In this document: piece by piece, positions 52,952-63,834 of the stretch
Position numbering within the stretch: position 1 is the stretch's first letter
Layout: each line of letters starts with the position of its first letter
Origin: Nonomuraea coxensis DSM 45129
Lineage (GTDB): Bacteria; Actinomycetota; Actinomycetes; Streptosporangiales; Streptosporangiaceae
Direction: 5' to 3'
Length of the DNA stretch: 64,000 nucleotides
NCBI RefSeq assembly: GCF_019397265.1
Contig: NZ_CP068985.1
Span: forward strand, 1,178,001-1,242,000
Notes under the pieces: model-generated
Databases searched by the model: none
Told to the model about the DNA's origin: nothing
The model's input: only the letters and a program-made list of their open reading frames with translations
Translations under genes and position numbers: made by a program

Positions 52952-53152
52952 TAGTGGCAACAGAGCTGCGAGACCCTCAGCAGGCGGATGTGGGGTCGAA
53001 GACCAGGTCGGCCGGGCGGGTGCCAACCGAGTTCCCGGTGACCGCGAGTCGGAGGAGGGTAACGGTGACAGGAAGGCGGACAGGAGACCTCGCCCGATCC
53101 GCAGCTCGTCGGGCGCTCTTGCTCAGTCGTTAGACGGAAGGGGGGCTTTTGC

Positions 53153-53842
53153 ATGGACATCATCGTCAAGGGCCGGCACACGGGTGTGAGTGATCGGTTC
53201 CGCGACCAAGTGACGACCAAGCTGGCCAGGATCGAACGTCTGGACAACAAACTCATCCGAGTCGATGTGCAGGTGTCCAAGGAACGCAATCCGCGCCTCG
53301 CGGGACAGCGGGAGCGCGTCGAGCTCACCATCCACTCCCGAGGGCCGGCCATCCGCGCCGAGGCCTCGGCCGACGACCGGTTCGCCGCCCTCGACCTGGC
53401 GCTGGACAAGCTGGAGGGCCGCCTGAGGCGGCTCGCCGACCGGCGCAAGGTGCACCACGGCAACCACTGCCCGCCCTCCGTGGCGGAGATCACCGCGACG
53501 CTTCCCGACGTCACCGGCCTGCCGCCCCAGGAGCCCGCCGCGCCGAAGAAGGCCCAGGCCGGCGAGGGCGAGCCGCAGCGTGCCGGTGACTACGCCGACG
53601 TCACCTACGACGACAGGGCCGACGAGGACATCGTCCCTATCGAGATGGACGGCGAGGGGCCGCTCATCGTCAGGGAGAAGTTCCACCGGGCCGAGCCGAT
53701 GACCATCGACCAGGCGCTGCTGGAGATGGAGCTGGTCGGCCACGACTTCTACCTCTTCCGTGACAAGGAGAGCGGTCAGCCGAGCGTCGTCTACAACAGA
53801 CGCGGGTACAACTACGGCGTGTTGCGGCTCGTAGAGCCCTGA
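53153..53842 (+). CDS. hpf: Long-form ribosome hibernation promoting factor
   Basis: HPF binds 30S subunits and pairs ribosomes into inactive 100S dimers in stationary phase. The 229-residue protein has the N-terminal S30AE domain (IVKGRHTGVSDRFRDQVTTK, ERNPRLAGQRERVELTI), a charged linker and the C-terminal dimerisation domain (MTIDQALLEMELVGHDFYLF, QPSVVYNRRGYNYGVLRL). ATG 53153 follows GGAAGGGGG. Its position between comF and secA is conserved in mycobacteria and Streptomyces. Confidence 0.95.
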   Translation: MDIIVKGRHTGVSDRFRDQVTTKLARIERLDNKLIRVDVQVSKERNPRLAGQRERVELTIHSRGPAIRAEASADDRFAALDLALDKLEGRLRRLADRRKVHHGNHCPPSVAEITATLPDVTGLPPQEPAAPKKAQAGEGEPQRAGDYADVTYDDRADEDIVPIEMDGEGPLIVREKFHRAEPMTIDQALLEMELVGHDFYLFRDKESGQPSVVYNRRGYNYGVLRLVEP

Positions 53843-53937
53843 TCGCGCACTGAAAAAGATCTTCTCGACCACCCGAGGACCGCGGCACACGTGCGATCAT
53901 GGCGGTTACGGCTCTGGCCCCCCGACGAGGAGGAGAC

Positions 53938-54018
53938 GTGAGCGAGCTCAGTCAGGTTCAGCCGAGCGAGCGAAACGAGGGAAGCGCGGTCGCGAGGCGG
54001 ATCAAGGAGGCCTCGTGA
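53938..54018 (+). CDS. Possible 26-residue leader peptide coupled to the NarL-type regulator
   Basis: GTG 53938 follows GAGGAGGA and reads 26 codons to a TGA that overlaps the regulator start as GTGA. The peptide VSELSQVQPSERNEGSAVAR is charged. Such overlap normally means translational coupling. The DNA has GAGCGAGCGAAACGAG-like intergenic repeat character, so it may also be a repeat without coding role. Confidence 0.35.
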   Translation: MSELSQVQPSERNEGSAVARRIKEAS

Positions 54019-54713
54019 GCGAGTCCGACGAGGCCCGCGCGTCAGCGAGCGAGCCCATTCGCGTGCTGATCGTCGACGACCACGAGCTGATCAGGCGCAG
54101 CCTGGCTCTGGCGCTGGCGGCTGAACCCGACATCGAGGTGGTCGGTGAGGCGAGCGACGGGCAGGAGGCGGTCGAGCTGGCCGACCGCCTCATGCCCGAC
54201 GTGGCGCTCATGGACGTGCGCATGCCGCGGCAGGACGGGATCGAGGCGACGAAGGGCATCAAGGCCTCGGTCCCCAGCACCCGCATCATCATGCTGACGG
54301 TGAGCGACGAGGAGGAGGACCTCTTCGAGGCCATCAAGGCGGGAGCCACCGGCTACCTCCTCAAGGATGTCCAGATCAACGACGTCCCCGCCGCGGTGCG
54401 CGGCGTGCACGAAGGCCAGTCGTTAATCAACCCGGCGATGGCGGCCAAGCTCATCAGCGAGTTCGCCAACATGAGCCGCAAAGAGGCCGAGCGCCCGCCC
54501 CAGCTGCCCGTCCCCCGGCTGACCGACCGCGAGATGGAGGTCCTGCGGCTGGTCGCCAAGGGCATGAACAACCGCGAGATCGCCAAGCAGCTCTTCATCT
54601 CCGAGAACACCGTGAAGAACCACGTACGCAACATCCTCGACAAGCTGCAACTGCACTCCCGGATGGAGGCGGTGGTCTACGCGGTGCGGGAGCGCATGCT
54701 GGAGATCACGTAA
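54015..54713 (+). CDS. NarL/FixJ-type response regulator (orphan)
   Basis: The 232-residue regulator has the receiver VLIVDDHELIRRSLALALAA, phospho-acceptor D67 (VALMDVRMP), K in GYLLKDVQ, and a LuxR helix-turn-helix (LTDREMEVLRLVAKGMNNRE, NTVKNHVRNILDKL). No sensor kinase is next to it. GTG 54015 has AAGGAGG upstream. It occupies the same place between hpf and secA in Streptomyces. Targets unknown. Confidence 0.92.
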   Translation: MSESDEARASASEPIRVLIVDDHELIRRSLALALAAEPDIEVVGEASDGQEAVELADRLMPDVALMDVRMPRQDGIEATKGIKASVPSTRIIMLTVSDEEEDLFEAIKAGATGYLLKDVQINDVPAAVRGVHEGQSLINPAMAAKLISEFANMSRKEAERPPQLPVPRLTDREMEVLRLVAKGMNNREIAKQLFISENTVKNHVRNILDKLQLHSRMEAVVYAVRERMLEIT

Positions 54714-54837
54714 GCGAAGCCCCCACCCCCGCCCACGCATCCCGGACCGCGTGACCCCCTCCCCATGACCCGCCCGAGGCGCCCCGGTGGGCCGATGGTC
54801 GTGGGCCTGGTGCTCGGGGCGCTCTCGGCCTGCCGGC

Positions 54838-56274
54838 CTATCGTGGGGCGTTCAGAATGGGGACGAGTTCTGGCGGATCGGCGCGTTCGACGCGCACGCT
54901 GTCGCAGCCGACCCACTCGGCGGCCGACCACAGGGCGTCCGCCAACGCGCCGGCCCACTTGGCGGGGGACAGGCCGGGCTCCAGGTGCACCTGCCTGGCC
55001 ACGAGGGTCGTGCCCTCGCGGGCCGGATCGACCCGGCCGATCAGCCGGCCCCCGGCCAGCACCGGCATCGTGAAGTAGCCGTGCACCCGCTTGTGCTTGG
55101 GGACGTAGAGCTCCAGCGTGTAGCTGAAGCCGAAGATCCGCTCGGTGCGGCCCCGGTGCCAGATGAGGGAGTCGAACGGCGAGACCAGCGTGGTGCGGTG
55201 CCGGCCGCGCGGCTCGCTCGCCAGCGCGGCGGGATCGGCCCAGGCGTTGGCCTGGCCCTTCTTGCCCGGCCAGCCCGCGACGGTCACCGGCGTCAGCCCG
55301 GCCGCCCCGCTGAGCAGGGCCTCGTCCAGGATCGCCGCGAAGCGCCCCTTCAGGCGGAGGAAGTCGATCAGGTCGGTGCGGTTGGCCACGCCCAGCGAGC
55401 GCCCGGCGATGCCGGCCAGCCGTACGACGCACTCCTCGTCCGTCAGGTCCTGGCCGAGCAGGTCGGCGGGGATCGCGCGCTCGGCCAGGTCATAGACGCG
55501 GCGCCAGCCGGTGCGGCGGGTGCAGACCAGCTCGCCGATGTCCAGCAGCCACTCCAGACCGATCTTGGAGTCGGACCAGTCCCACCACGGGCCGCCGTTC
55601 TTGGCGCCGCCGACGTCGGAGGTCATCACCGGGCCCGAGTCGCGCACCTGGCCGAGCAGCTTGTCGACGCTGTCGGGGACCTCGTGCCAGCGGTATCTGC
55701 GCTCGCGGTAGGCGCGGCGGCGGAAGGAGTAGAGGGGCCAGTGCTCGACGGGCAGGATGCAGGCCGCGTGGCACCAGTACTCGAAGCTTCGCGCCGGGTC
55801 GTGCCAGTAGGCCCGCTCCACCGCGGACCTGCTCACCGCGCCCAGGCGGGCGTACGCGACCAGCTCGTGGGAGCGCGCCAGGACCGAGATGGTGTCGAGC
55901 TGTACGGCGCCCAGCCTGCGCAGCATGGCGTGCACCCCGCCCTTGCGCGCGTCGGCGCCCAGCAGGCCCTGGGCGCGCAGGATGAGGCGACGCGCGTCGT
56001 CGAGCGAGAGCTCCACAGCGCCACCGGGCGCGGGCGGCGCCCCGATGGCGGGGGAGGGCGATCCCGGGAGGAGGGGTTTCCTCTCGGATGCGGCAGCGGC
56101 CCCGGCTGTGGCGACGGCGCTCACCTGGGCGACGCTCGGGGCACCGGCTGCCGGTGCGGGAGCGCCGGGGGAGGCGTCCCCCGTGTCGAGTCCCGTGACG
56201 AGTCCCGTGTCGGGGTCCGTGTCGAGCGCCTGTGCGTCGTCCAGGAGGTCCTGGGGGTCTTCAGGGCGGTGCAT
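54838..56274 (-). CDS. AlkX/YcaQ-type winged-helix DNA glycosylase with low-complexity N-terminal extension
   Basis: The family unhooks interstrand crosslinks and removes bulky N7 adducts. The 478-residue protein has three winged-helix modules from about residue 90. The catalytic loop is recognisable as LGAVQLDTISVLARSHELV (the QxD-type motif). WHDPARSFEYWCHAACILPV and the C-terminal YTLELYVPKHKRVHGYFTMP also match. Residues 1-85 are acidic and P/A/G-rich and unlike the family, so a later start is possible, although no better ribosome binding site is seen. Confidence 0.85.
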   Translation of the reverse strand: MHRPEDPQDLLDDAQALDTDPDTGLVTGLDTGDASPGAPAPAAGAPSVAQVSAVATAGAAAASERKPLLPGSPSPAIGAPPAPGGAVELSLDDARRLILRAQGLLGADARKGGVHAMLRRLGAVQLDTISVLARSHELVAYARLGAVSRSAVERAYWHDPARSFEYWCHAACILPVEHWPLYSFRRRAYRERRYRWHEVPDSVDKLLGQVRDSGPVMTSDVGGAKNGGPWWDWSDSKIGLEWLLDIGELVCTRRTGWRRVYDLAERAIPADLLGQDLTDEECVVRLAGIAGRSLGVANRTDLIDFLRLKGRFAAILDEALLSGAAGLTPVTVAGWPGKKGQANAWADPAALASEPRGRHRTTLVSPFDSLIWHRGRTERIFGFSYTLELYVPKHKRVHGYFTMPVLAGGRLIGRVDPAREGTTLVARQVHLEPGLSPAKWAGALADALWSAAEWVGCDSVRVERADPPELVPILNAPR

Positions 56275-56445
56275 GCGTGCAATCTAGCGGCGGTCACTGA
56301 CAAAACGCCCGCCGTGGGCGGACGGCGGGGAACCGGGGAGGGGGGCGAAGGAATGGCCCGGGTTCCTCCGACACGCCGACGAGCGGCGGGAAAGCATCAC
56401 ATGGGGAGGATTTTGAGCAGGCAGGAAGAAGGGGAAGGGGATGGG

Positions 56446-56483
56446 CAAAAAGAAAGGCGGGCCGCCTCGTAGGGGGCCCGCCT
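56446..56483 (-). terminator. Rho-independent terminator of the HGxxPAAW gene
   Basis: On the minus strand AGGCGGGCC (pairing region 56475-56483) and GGCCCGCCT (56455-56463) form a 9-bp stem followed by TTCTTTTT. It lies about 40 bases after the stop at 56521. Confidence 0.85.
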
Positions 56484-56520
56484 CGGAGATCGCGGTGGCG
56501 ATGGTCGTCGAACGCCGCCG

Positions 56521-56781
56521 TCAGCGGTGATCCTCGGCCCGCATGCCCACGCGCGGCGCGTCGATCACCACGTCGGTGAAGATGTCGAAGACGAGGGCGA
56601 GGATGCCGCCCACGACGAACACCCCTGCGCCGATCCACACCAGCGTCCAGCTGGCGACGGTCAGCCCGAAGCCGGCGACGACGAATCCGGCCAACATGAC
56701 CGTCACCGCCAGCCACGATGACGCCCGTCCGCCGTGGCTGCCGAGATCCTCCGTTTGCTCCGACTTCTTCCCCTCAACCAT
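56521..56781 (-). CDS. HGxxPAAW-motif small membrane protein
   Basis: The 86-residue protein has the motif as [11 protein letters not shown] just before two transmembrane helices ([20 protein letters not shown] and [20 protein letters not shown]). The start ATG 56781 has AAAGGAAGG upstream. The family is found only in actinobacteria, often beside secA as here, and has no known function. Confidence 0.82.
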   Translation of the reverse strand: MVEGKKSEQTEDLGSHGGRASSWLAVTVMLAGFVVAGFGLTVASWTLVWIGAGVFVVGGILALVFDIFTDVVIDAPRVGMRAEDHR

Positions 56782-57005
56782 GCTTAATCCTTCCTTTGCC
56801 GGTTATGCCGCTATACATGCGGGCCGGCGGTCAACCGGCATACCCTCTGCCTTGCCCCCATTCTCCCAGACCAGTCCTGCGCCCTCGTCGGCACGGTGGC
56901 TGTGTCTGGTTGCGGAAGCGCCTACGATGGCACTCGGGGAAGTTTGTCTCGGCCTCTCCTCCTGGCGGCGCCGCCGGGGTAGACCTGCGAGGAGCTTTAC
57001 ATAAA

Positions 57006-59795
<2,790 letters not shown>

Positions 59796-59808
59796 GCGCG
59801 CTGACGTC

Positions 59809-59848
59809 ACGGAAGGACCTCCGCCCCGACGGGCGGGGGTCCTTCCGT
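59809..59848. terminator. Terminator after secA
   Basis: An 18-bp stem (ACGGAAGGAC...GTCCTTCCGT, one G-U pair) closes a CGAC loop, placed between the secA stop and the convergent Rv3235-like gene. Confidence 0.92.
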
Positions 59849-59862
59849 CGTCAGGGGGTGGG

Positions 59863-60246
59863 TCAGGCGGCTTCGACGTCGGTGCAGAGCCAGTGGATGC
59901 CGTGGCGTTCGAGGCGGACGGCGAGCACGCGGTCGCGTTCGCCGCAGCGTACGATCACGCACATCTCGATGACGCCCTCGCGCGGCTCCGTCACGTGGAC
60001 GCGGCGGACGAACGGCGTGCGGCCGGTCCTGAACAGCGGGCCGGTCGTGATGAGGTGCCGGTAGGCGCGGCTGGTGAGCCGGTCGGCCAGCGTCTCGGGG
60101 GCGCGGCGGCCGGCCAGCACCTCGGCGAGGGCCTGGCCGAGGTGGCGCAGTCGGCGTTCGTCGGGGGTCGCGCCCGGCGGCCCCCAGATCATGGGGCTCA
60201 GGGCCAGGGCGCCGTCGGTGCACGGGATGCGGGGGGCTGCCGACAC
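59863..60246 (-). CDS. Rv3235 family protein (DUF6459-like)
   Basis: The 127-residue protein starts at GTG 60246 behind a very good AAGGAGGA; the frame is open a little further upstream, without a site. Conserved features are LGQALAEVLAGRRAPETLA, VRRVHVTEPREGVIEMCVIV and the C-terminal HGIHWLCTDVEAA. It is conserved downstream of secA in actinobacteria. The function is not known. Confidence 0.82.
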   Translation of the reverse strand: MSAAPRIPCTDGALALSPMIWGPPGATPDERRLRHLGQALAEVLAGRRAPETLADRLTSRAYRHLITTGPLFRTGRTPFVRRVHVTEPREGVIEMCVIVRCGERDRVLAVRLERHGIHWLCTDVEAA

Positions 60247-60412
60247 GGGTCCTCCTTCTCGCGGGGAAACGCCTTCAGGAGTTTTCGGCCCGGCCCCGTT
60301 GTACGTGCCGCACCAGCTTCTCCCGTTCGTGCCGGTCAACGTCCGGGTTTGTCCGGTGGGGGCCGCGGAAGCTGGAGCGGCCGATGCCCGGTTCCGGGCG
60401 GAAGGGCCGGGG

Positions 60413-61756
60413 CTAAGGGTCGGCCGTAACCTCGCGGCCGGGAGTGGGCAGGTTCAGGGCGCGGATGAGCAGCGCGAAGATGGCGTAATAGAGGACGAAG
60501 TACGCCACCCCGAACCCGAGGATCAGCCCGAGGCGGTGCGTGTTCGCCTTGCCGGCGTTCAGCAGCAGATCGATCGCGCCGCCGGAGAACGTGAACCCCA
60601 GCCGCGCCCCCAGCTCCGCCATGAGCGCCATAGACACGCCCGTGAGCAGCGCGTGCACGGCGAACAGCACGGGCGCCACGAAGATGAACGCGAACTCCAG
60701 CGGCTCGGTGATCCCGGTGACGAAGGACGTGAGCCCGGCCGACAGCAGGATGCCGCCGACCGCCGGGCGGCGCTCCGGCGGGGCCGCGCGCCACATGGCG
60801 ACGGCCGCCCCGAGCAGCCCGAACATCATGACGGGAAAGAAGCCGGTCATGAAGATGCCCGCGCCCTGCTCGCCGGCGAAGTAGCAGTTGAGGTCGCCGG
60901 CGGCGTTCCTGGTCGCGCCGCGCACGTCGGCCCGGCAGTCCGGCAGCGTGAACCAGACGATCGTGTTGAGGAAGTGGTGCAGGCCCACGGGGATGAGCAG
61001 GCGGTTGGCGACGCCGTAGATGCCCGCGCCGGCGGCGCCGTGGACCGACAGCCAGTCGCCGGCCCCGGCCAGCCAGTCGCCGACCGGCCGCCACAGCAGG
61101 CCGAAGACGACGCCGAGCAGCAGCGCGGCGACGGCGGTGATGATGGGGACCGAGCGCCGGCCGCCGAAGAAGGCCAGCCAGGCGGGCGGCTTCACCCGGT
61201 GGAAACGCTGCCAGAGCAGGGCGGCGGTGAGGCCGATGACGATGCCGCCGAGGACGCCGGTCGGGTTCTGCGCGCCGGCGTTGAGCGCGCGGGTGCCGTC
61301 CTGGAGGACGAGCAGCACCTCCTCGTAGACGGCGCCCTCGCCCGCGTCGAAGAACAGCGTCTTGGTGACGCGGTCGAAGACCAGGTAGCCGACCAGGGCG
61401 GCGAGCGCGGTGGAGCCGTCGGACTTGCGGGCGAAGCCGATGGCCACGCCGACGGCGAACAGCAGCGGCAGGTTCTCGAACAGCGCGCCGCCGGCCGCGG
61501 CCAGGACCCGCGCGAGCGGCGCCAGCCCGGGCACGGCGCCGAGCAGGTCGTCCTGGCCGAAGCGGAAGAGCAGGCCGGCGGCGGGCAGGACGGCGATGGG
61601 CAGCATGAGCGAGCGCCCGATGCGCTGCAACACGGCGAGAGCAGGGCCGAAGAGGCGCCTGCCGGGGTGGCGCTCGCCGGAGGGGTGCCTGCCGGAGGGG
61701 GGCTCGCCGGAGGGGTGCCTGCCGGAGGGGGGCTCGCCGGAGCCGATGGCCGCCAT
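60413..61756 (-). CDS. PTS EIIC permease, N-acetylglucosamine/glucose type, copy A
   Basis: EIIC proteins form the membrane channel of the sugar phosphotransferase system. The 447-residue protein has about ten helices and the signature ALFENLPLLFAVGVAIGFAR, then NRLLIPVGLHHFLNTIVWF and GITEPLEFAFIFVAPVLFAV, typical of NagE-type EIIC. There is no EIIA or EIIB part, as in Streptomyces NagE2, where a separate NagF supplies EIIB. ATG 61756 was chosen for the GGGGGTGGG upstream; GTG 61768 is an alternative. The N-terminal ~35 residues are a repeat-encoded GEPPSGRHPS tract. Confidence 0.9.
   Translation of the reverse strand: MAAIGSGEPPSGRHPSGEPPSGRHPSGERHPGRRLFGPALAVLQRIGRSLMLPIAVLPAAGLLFRFGQDDLLGAVPGLAPLARVLAAAGGALFENLPLLFAVGVAIGFARKSDGSTALAALVGYLVFDRVTKTLFFDAGEGAVYEEVLLVLQDGTRALNAGAQNPTGVLGGIVIGLTAALLWQRFHRVKPPAWLAFFGGRRSVPIITAVAALLLGVVFGLLWRPVGDWLAGAGDWLSVHGAAGAGIYGVANRLLIPVGLHHFLNTIVWFTLPDCRADVRGATRNAAGDLNCYFAGEQGAGIFMTGFFPVMMFGLLGAAVAMWRAAPPERRPAVGGILLSAGLTSFVTGITEPLEFAFIFVAPVLFAVHALLTGVSMALMAELGARLGFTFSGGAIDLLLNAGKANTHRLGLILGFGVAYFVLYYAIFALLIRALNLPTPGREVTADP
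61681..61740. repeat. 30-bp perfect tandem duplication in the EIIC copy A N-terminus
   Basis: Bases 61681-61710 are identical to 61711-61740, with a degenerate third unit before them. The repeat encodes a GEPPSGRHPS-type tract and keeps the frame, so its copy number could vary between strains. Confidence 0.9.
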
Positions 61757-61836
61757 CGCCGCGCCCACCCCCGCTCGCTGGTCATAGTGCGGGGGATCGG
61801 GGTGTTCCTACCACTCCGGGATCGGGAGAAAACGGG

Positions 61837-62427
61837 TCAGGTGGCCAGGGAGGGGATCGGGCGCGGGACGAAACCGCACCGGTAGGAGGCGTCCTGGAGG
61901 AGCTGCGGCGTCACCGCGATGCCGGTCAGGTGCTCGGCCAGCATGAACGCGGGACCCTCGTGCGGATCGAGATGCCAGTGGCCGGTCTCGATCAGCCGCA
62001 TGGTGGCGGCCAGCTCGCCGGGCACCTCCTCGACGTAGCCCTCCTGGGGGTAGAAGGCGAAGCGGAGCCGCCCGTCCTCGATCCAGAGGAAGTTGTCCAG
62101 GCCCTTGACGTCGAGGTAGGCGTGGGCGACGACGCGGGTGCCGGCCGACAGCGGCGCCAGGATCTCCTCCGACCACGCGAGGTCGCCCAGGGTCTCGACG
62201 ACGAGCGTCCAGCCGCCGATCGCCGTGAGGCCGAAGAAGTGGCCGCGGTCGCCGAACCTGCGGCGGGCCTCGTCCTCCAGCTCCTTGAGCGTCATGGGCA
62301 CGAGATCCTCCGGCCGGCCGCCCAGCCGGGCCGTGACCTGCTCCGGGGTCAGGTCGCGGACGTAGGTGAGCCCGTAGGAGCCCGCGAGCAGGGGATAGCT
62401 CTCCTCGGAGAGCCAGTCGGCGATCAT
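61837..62427 (-). CDS. DUF6461 family protein
   Basis: The 196-residue soluble protein has the conserved start DWLSEESYPLLAGSYGLTYV with RDLTPEQVTARLGG, an aromatic central block (GGWTLVVETLGDLAWSEE) and RFAFYPQEGYVEEVPGEL. The family is common in actinobacteria and has no known function. It lies between two EIIC genes on the same strand, 30 bp from copy B and 81 bp from copy A, so it may be co-transcribed with them. Confidence 0.78.
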   Translation of the reverse strand: MIADWLSEESYPLLAGSYGLTYVRDLTPEQVTARLGGRPEDLVPMTLKELEDEARRRFGDRGHFFGLTAIGGWTLVVETLGDLAWSEEILAPLSAGTRVVAHAYLDVKGLDNFLWIEDGRLRFAFYPQEGYVEEVPGELAATMRLIETGHWHLDPHEGPAFMLAEHLTGIAVTPQLLQDASYRCGFVPRPIPSLAT

Positions 62428-62457
62428 TGCGCCATCCTGGCAGTCACGGCCGACATT

Positions 62458-63774
62458 TCAGGTCTCGCCCGAGTCGAGGTCCGGTTCGGGCTCGCGGCCC
62501 GGGGTCATGATGTCGAGCCTGCGGATCAGGAACGTGAACACGGCGTAGTAGACCACCCCGTAGACCACGCCCAGCAGGAGGATGCCGGGCACGTTCTGGG
62601 TGTTGGACTTGCTGGCGTTGAGCAGCATGTCGAGCAGGCCGGCGGAGAAGCCGAAGCCGAGCTGCCCGCCGATGAGCGTGGTCAGCGCCATCGCCAGCCC
62701 GGTCAGCAGCGCGTGCACCACCAGCAGGAGCGGCGCCACGAAGATGAAGGCGAACTCGATCGGCTCGGTGATGCCGGTGACGAACGACGCCAGCGCCGCC
62801 GACAGCATGATGCCGCCCACCGTGGCCCGCCGGTGCCTGGGCGCGGCCCGCCACATGGCGAGCGCGGCGGCCGGCAGCGCGAACATCATGATCGGGAAGA
62901 AGCCCGCCATGAACTGCCCGGACTGCGCGGCGCCGCCGAAGTAGCAGTTCCAGTCGCCGACCAGCACCCGGCCGCCCACCTCGCACTGCGGGACGACGTA
63001 CCAGACCACCGAGTTGACGAAGTGGTGCAGGCCGAGGGGAATGAGCAGGCGGTTGACCACGCCGTAGATGCCGGTGCCGACCGGGCCGAGCGCGGTCAGG
63101 GCCTCGCCGGCGTGCCGGAACCACTCGCCGATGACCGGCCACAGCCAGCCGAAGAGCACGCCGATGAGCAGCGCCACGATGGAGGTGATGATCGGGACGA
63201 AGCGCCGTCCGCCGAAGAACGCCAGCCAGGTGGGCAGCTTGATCCGGTGGAAGCGCTGCCAGAGCAGCGCCGCGACCAGGCCGATCACGACGCCGCCGAG
63301 CACCCTCGTGGGGTTCTGCATGCCGTAGTTGATGATCTCCCGTACGCCGCCCTGGGCCGGGAGTTCCTTGATGGAGACGGTGTCCCTGATGTCGGAGCCG
63401 AAGAACATGACCTTGGTGACCCGGTCGAAGACCAGGTAGCCGACCACGGCGGCGAGCGCGGTGGAGCCGTCGGACTTGCGGGCGAAGCCGATGGCCACGC
63501 CGACGGCGAACAGCAGCGGCAGGTTCTCGAACAGCGCGCCGCCGGCCGCGGCCAGCACCTCGGCGACCGCGCTCATCCAGGACAGGCCGGCGACGTCGGC
63601 CAGGCCGCCGGGCTCGGCGCCGTTCGAGCCGAGCATGTCGGGCTGGCCGAAGCGCAGCAGCAGGGCGGCGGCGGGCAGGGCGGCGATGGGCAGCATCAGC
63701 GAGCGGCCCATCCGCTGCAGCACGGACATGACGCGCGCGAACGGCGAGGGCCGGGCGGCGGCGGTCTCGTTCAC
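62458..63774 (-). CDS. PTS EIIC permease, N-acetylglucosamine type, copy B
   Basis: The 438-residue EIIC has the same signatures as copy A: ALFENLPLLFAVGVAIGFAR, NRLLIPLGLHHFVNSVVWYV and GITEPIEFAFIFVAPLLL. GTG 63774 was chosen for the GGAGGAA site upstream; the frame extends to 63801. It lacks EIIA/EIIB. Copies A and B are paralogues, like NagE1/NagE2 of Streptomyces. The adjacent GntR gene supports control by an aminosugar regulator. Confidence 0.92.
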   Translation of the reverse strand: MNETAAARPSPFARVMSVLQRMGRSLMLPIAALPAAALLLRFGQPDMLGSNGAEPGGLADVAGLSWMSAVAEVLAAAGGALFENLPLLFAVGVAIGFARKSDGSTALAAVVGYLVFDRVTKVMFFGSDIRDTVSIKELPAQGGVREIINYGMQNPTRVLGGVVIGLVAALLWQRFHRIKLPTWLAFFGGRRFVPIITSIVALLIGVLFGWLWPVIGEWFRHAGEALTALGPVGTGIYGVVNRLLIPLGLHHFVNSVVWYVVPQCEVGGRVLVGDWNCYFGGAAQSGQFMAGFFPIMMFALPAAALAMWRAAPRHRRATVGGIMLSAALASFVTGITEPIEFAFIFVAPLLLVVHALLTGLAMALTTLIGGQLGFGFSAGLLDMLLNASKSNTQNVPGILLLGVVYGVVYYAVFTFLIRRLDIMTPGREPEPDLDSGET

Positions 63775-63834
63775 CGGGCGTTCCTCCGGGGGTGGGAGCA
63801 CCGGGCTTCCGGCAGTCTGGGGAGCTCGGGGGCC

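Larger units (their letters stand above)
52541..53152 (+). promoter_or_regulatory. 612-bp leader region between comF and hpf
   Basis: No long gene is supported. I see a small ORF with a perfect AGGAGG (52587-52715), a palindrome CGTGA-ATA-TCACG (52695-52707), a GCAGAGC/GCTCTGC hairpin near 52797, and a branched hairpin at 52903-52951. An open frame from GTG 52954 to 53133 is arginine-rich and has no known relative. The length and structure suggest stress control of hibernation factor expression, not tested. Confidence 0.5.

Noticed and set aside
61769-61836. DasR operator (dre) upstream of EIIC copy A
   Set aside because: Only a CTGGTC half resembling the site is present; the second half is not in register.
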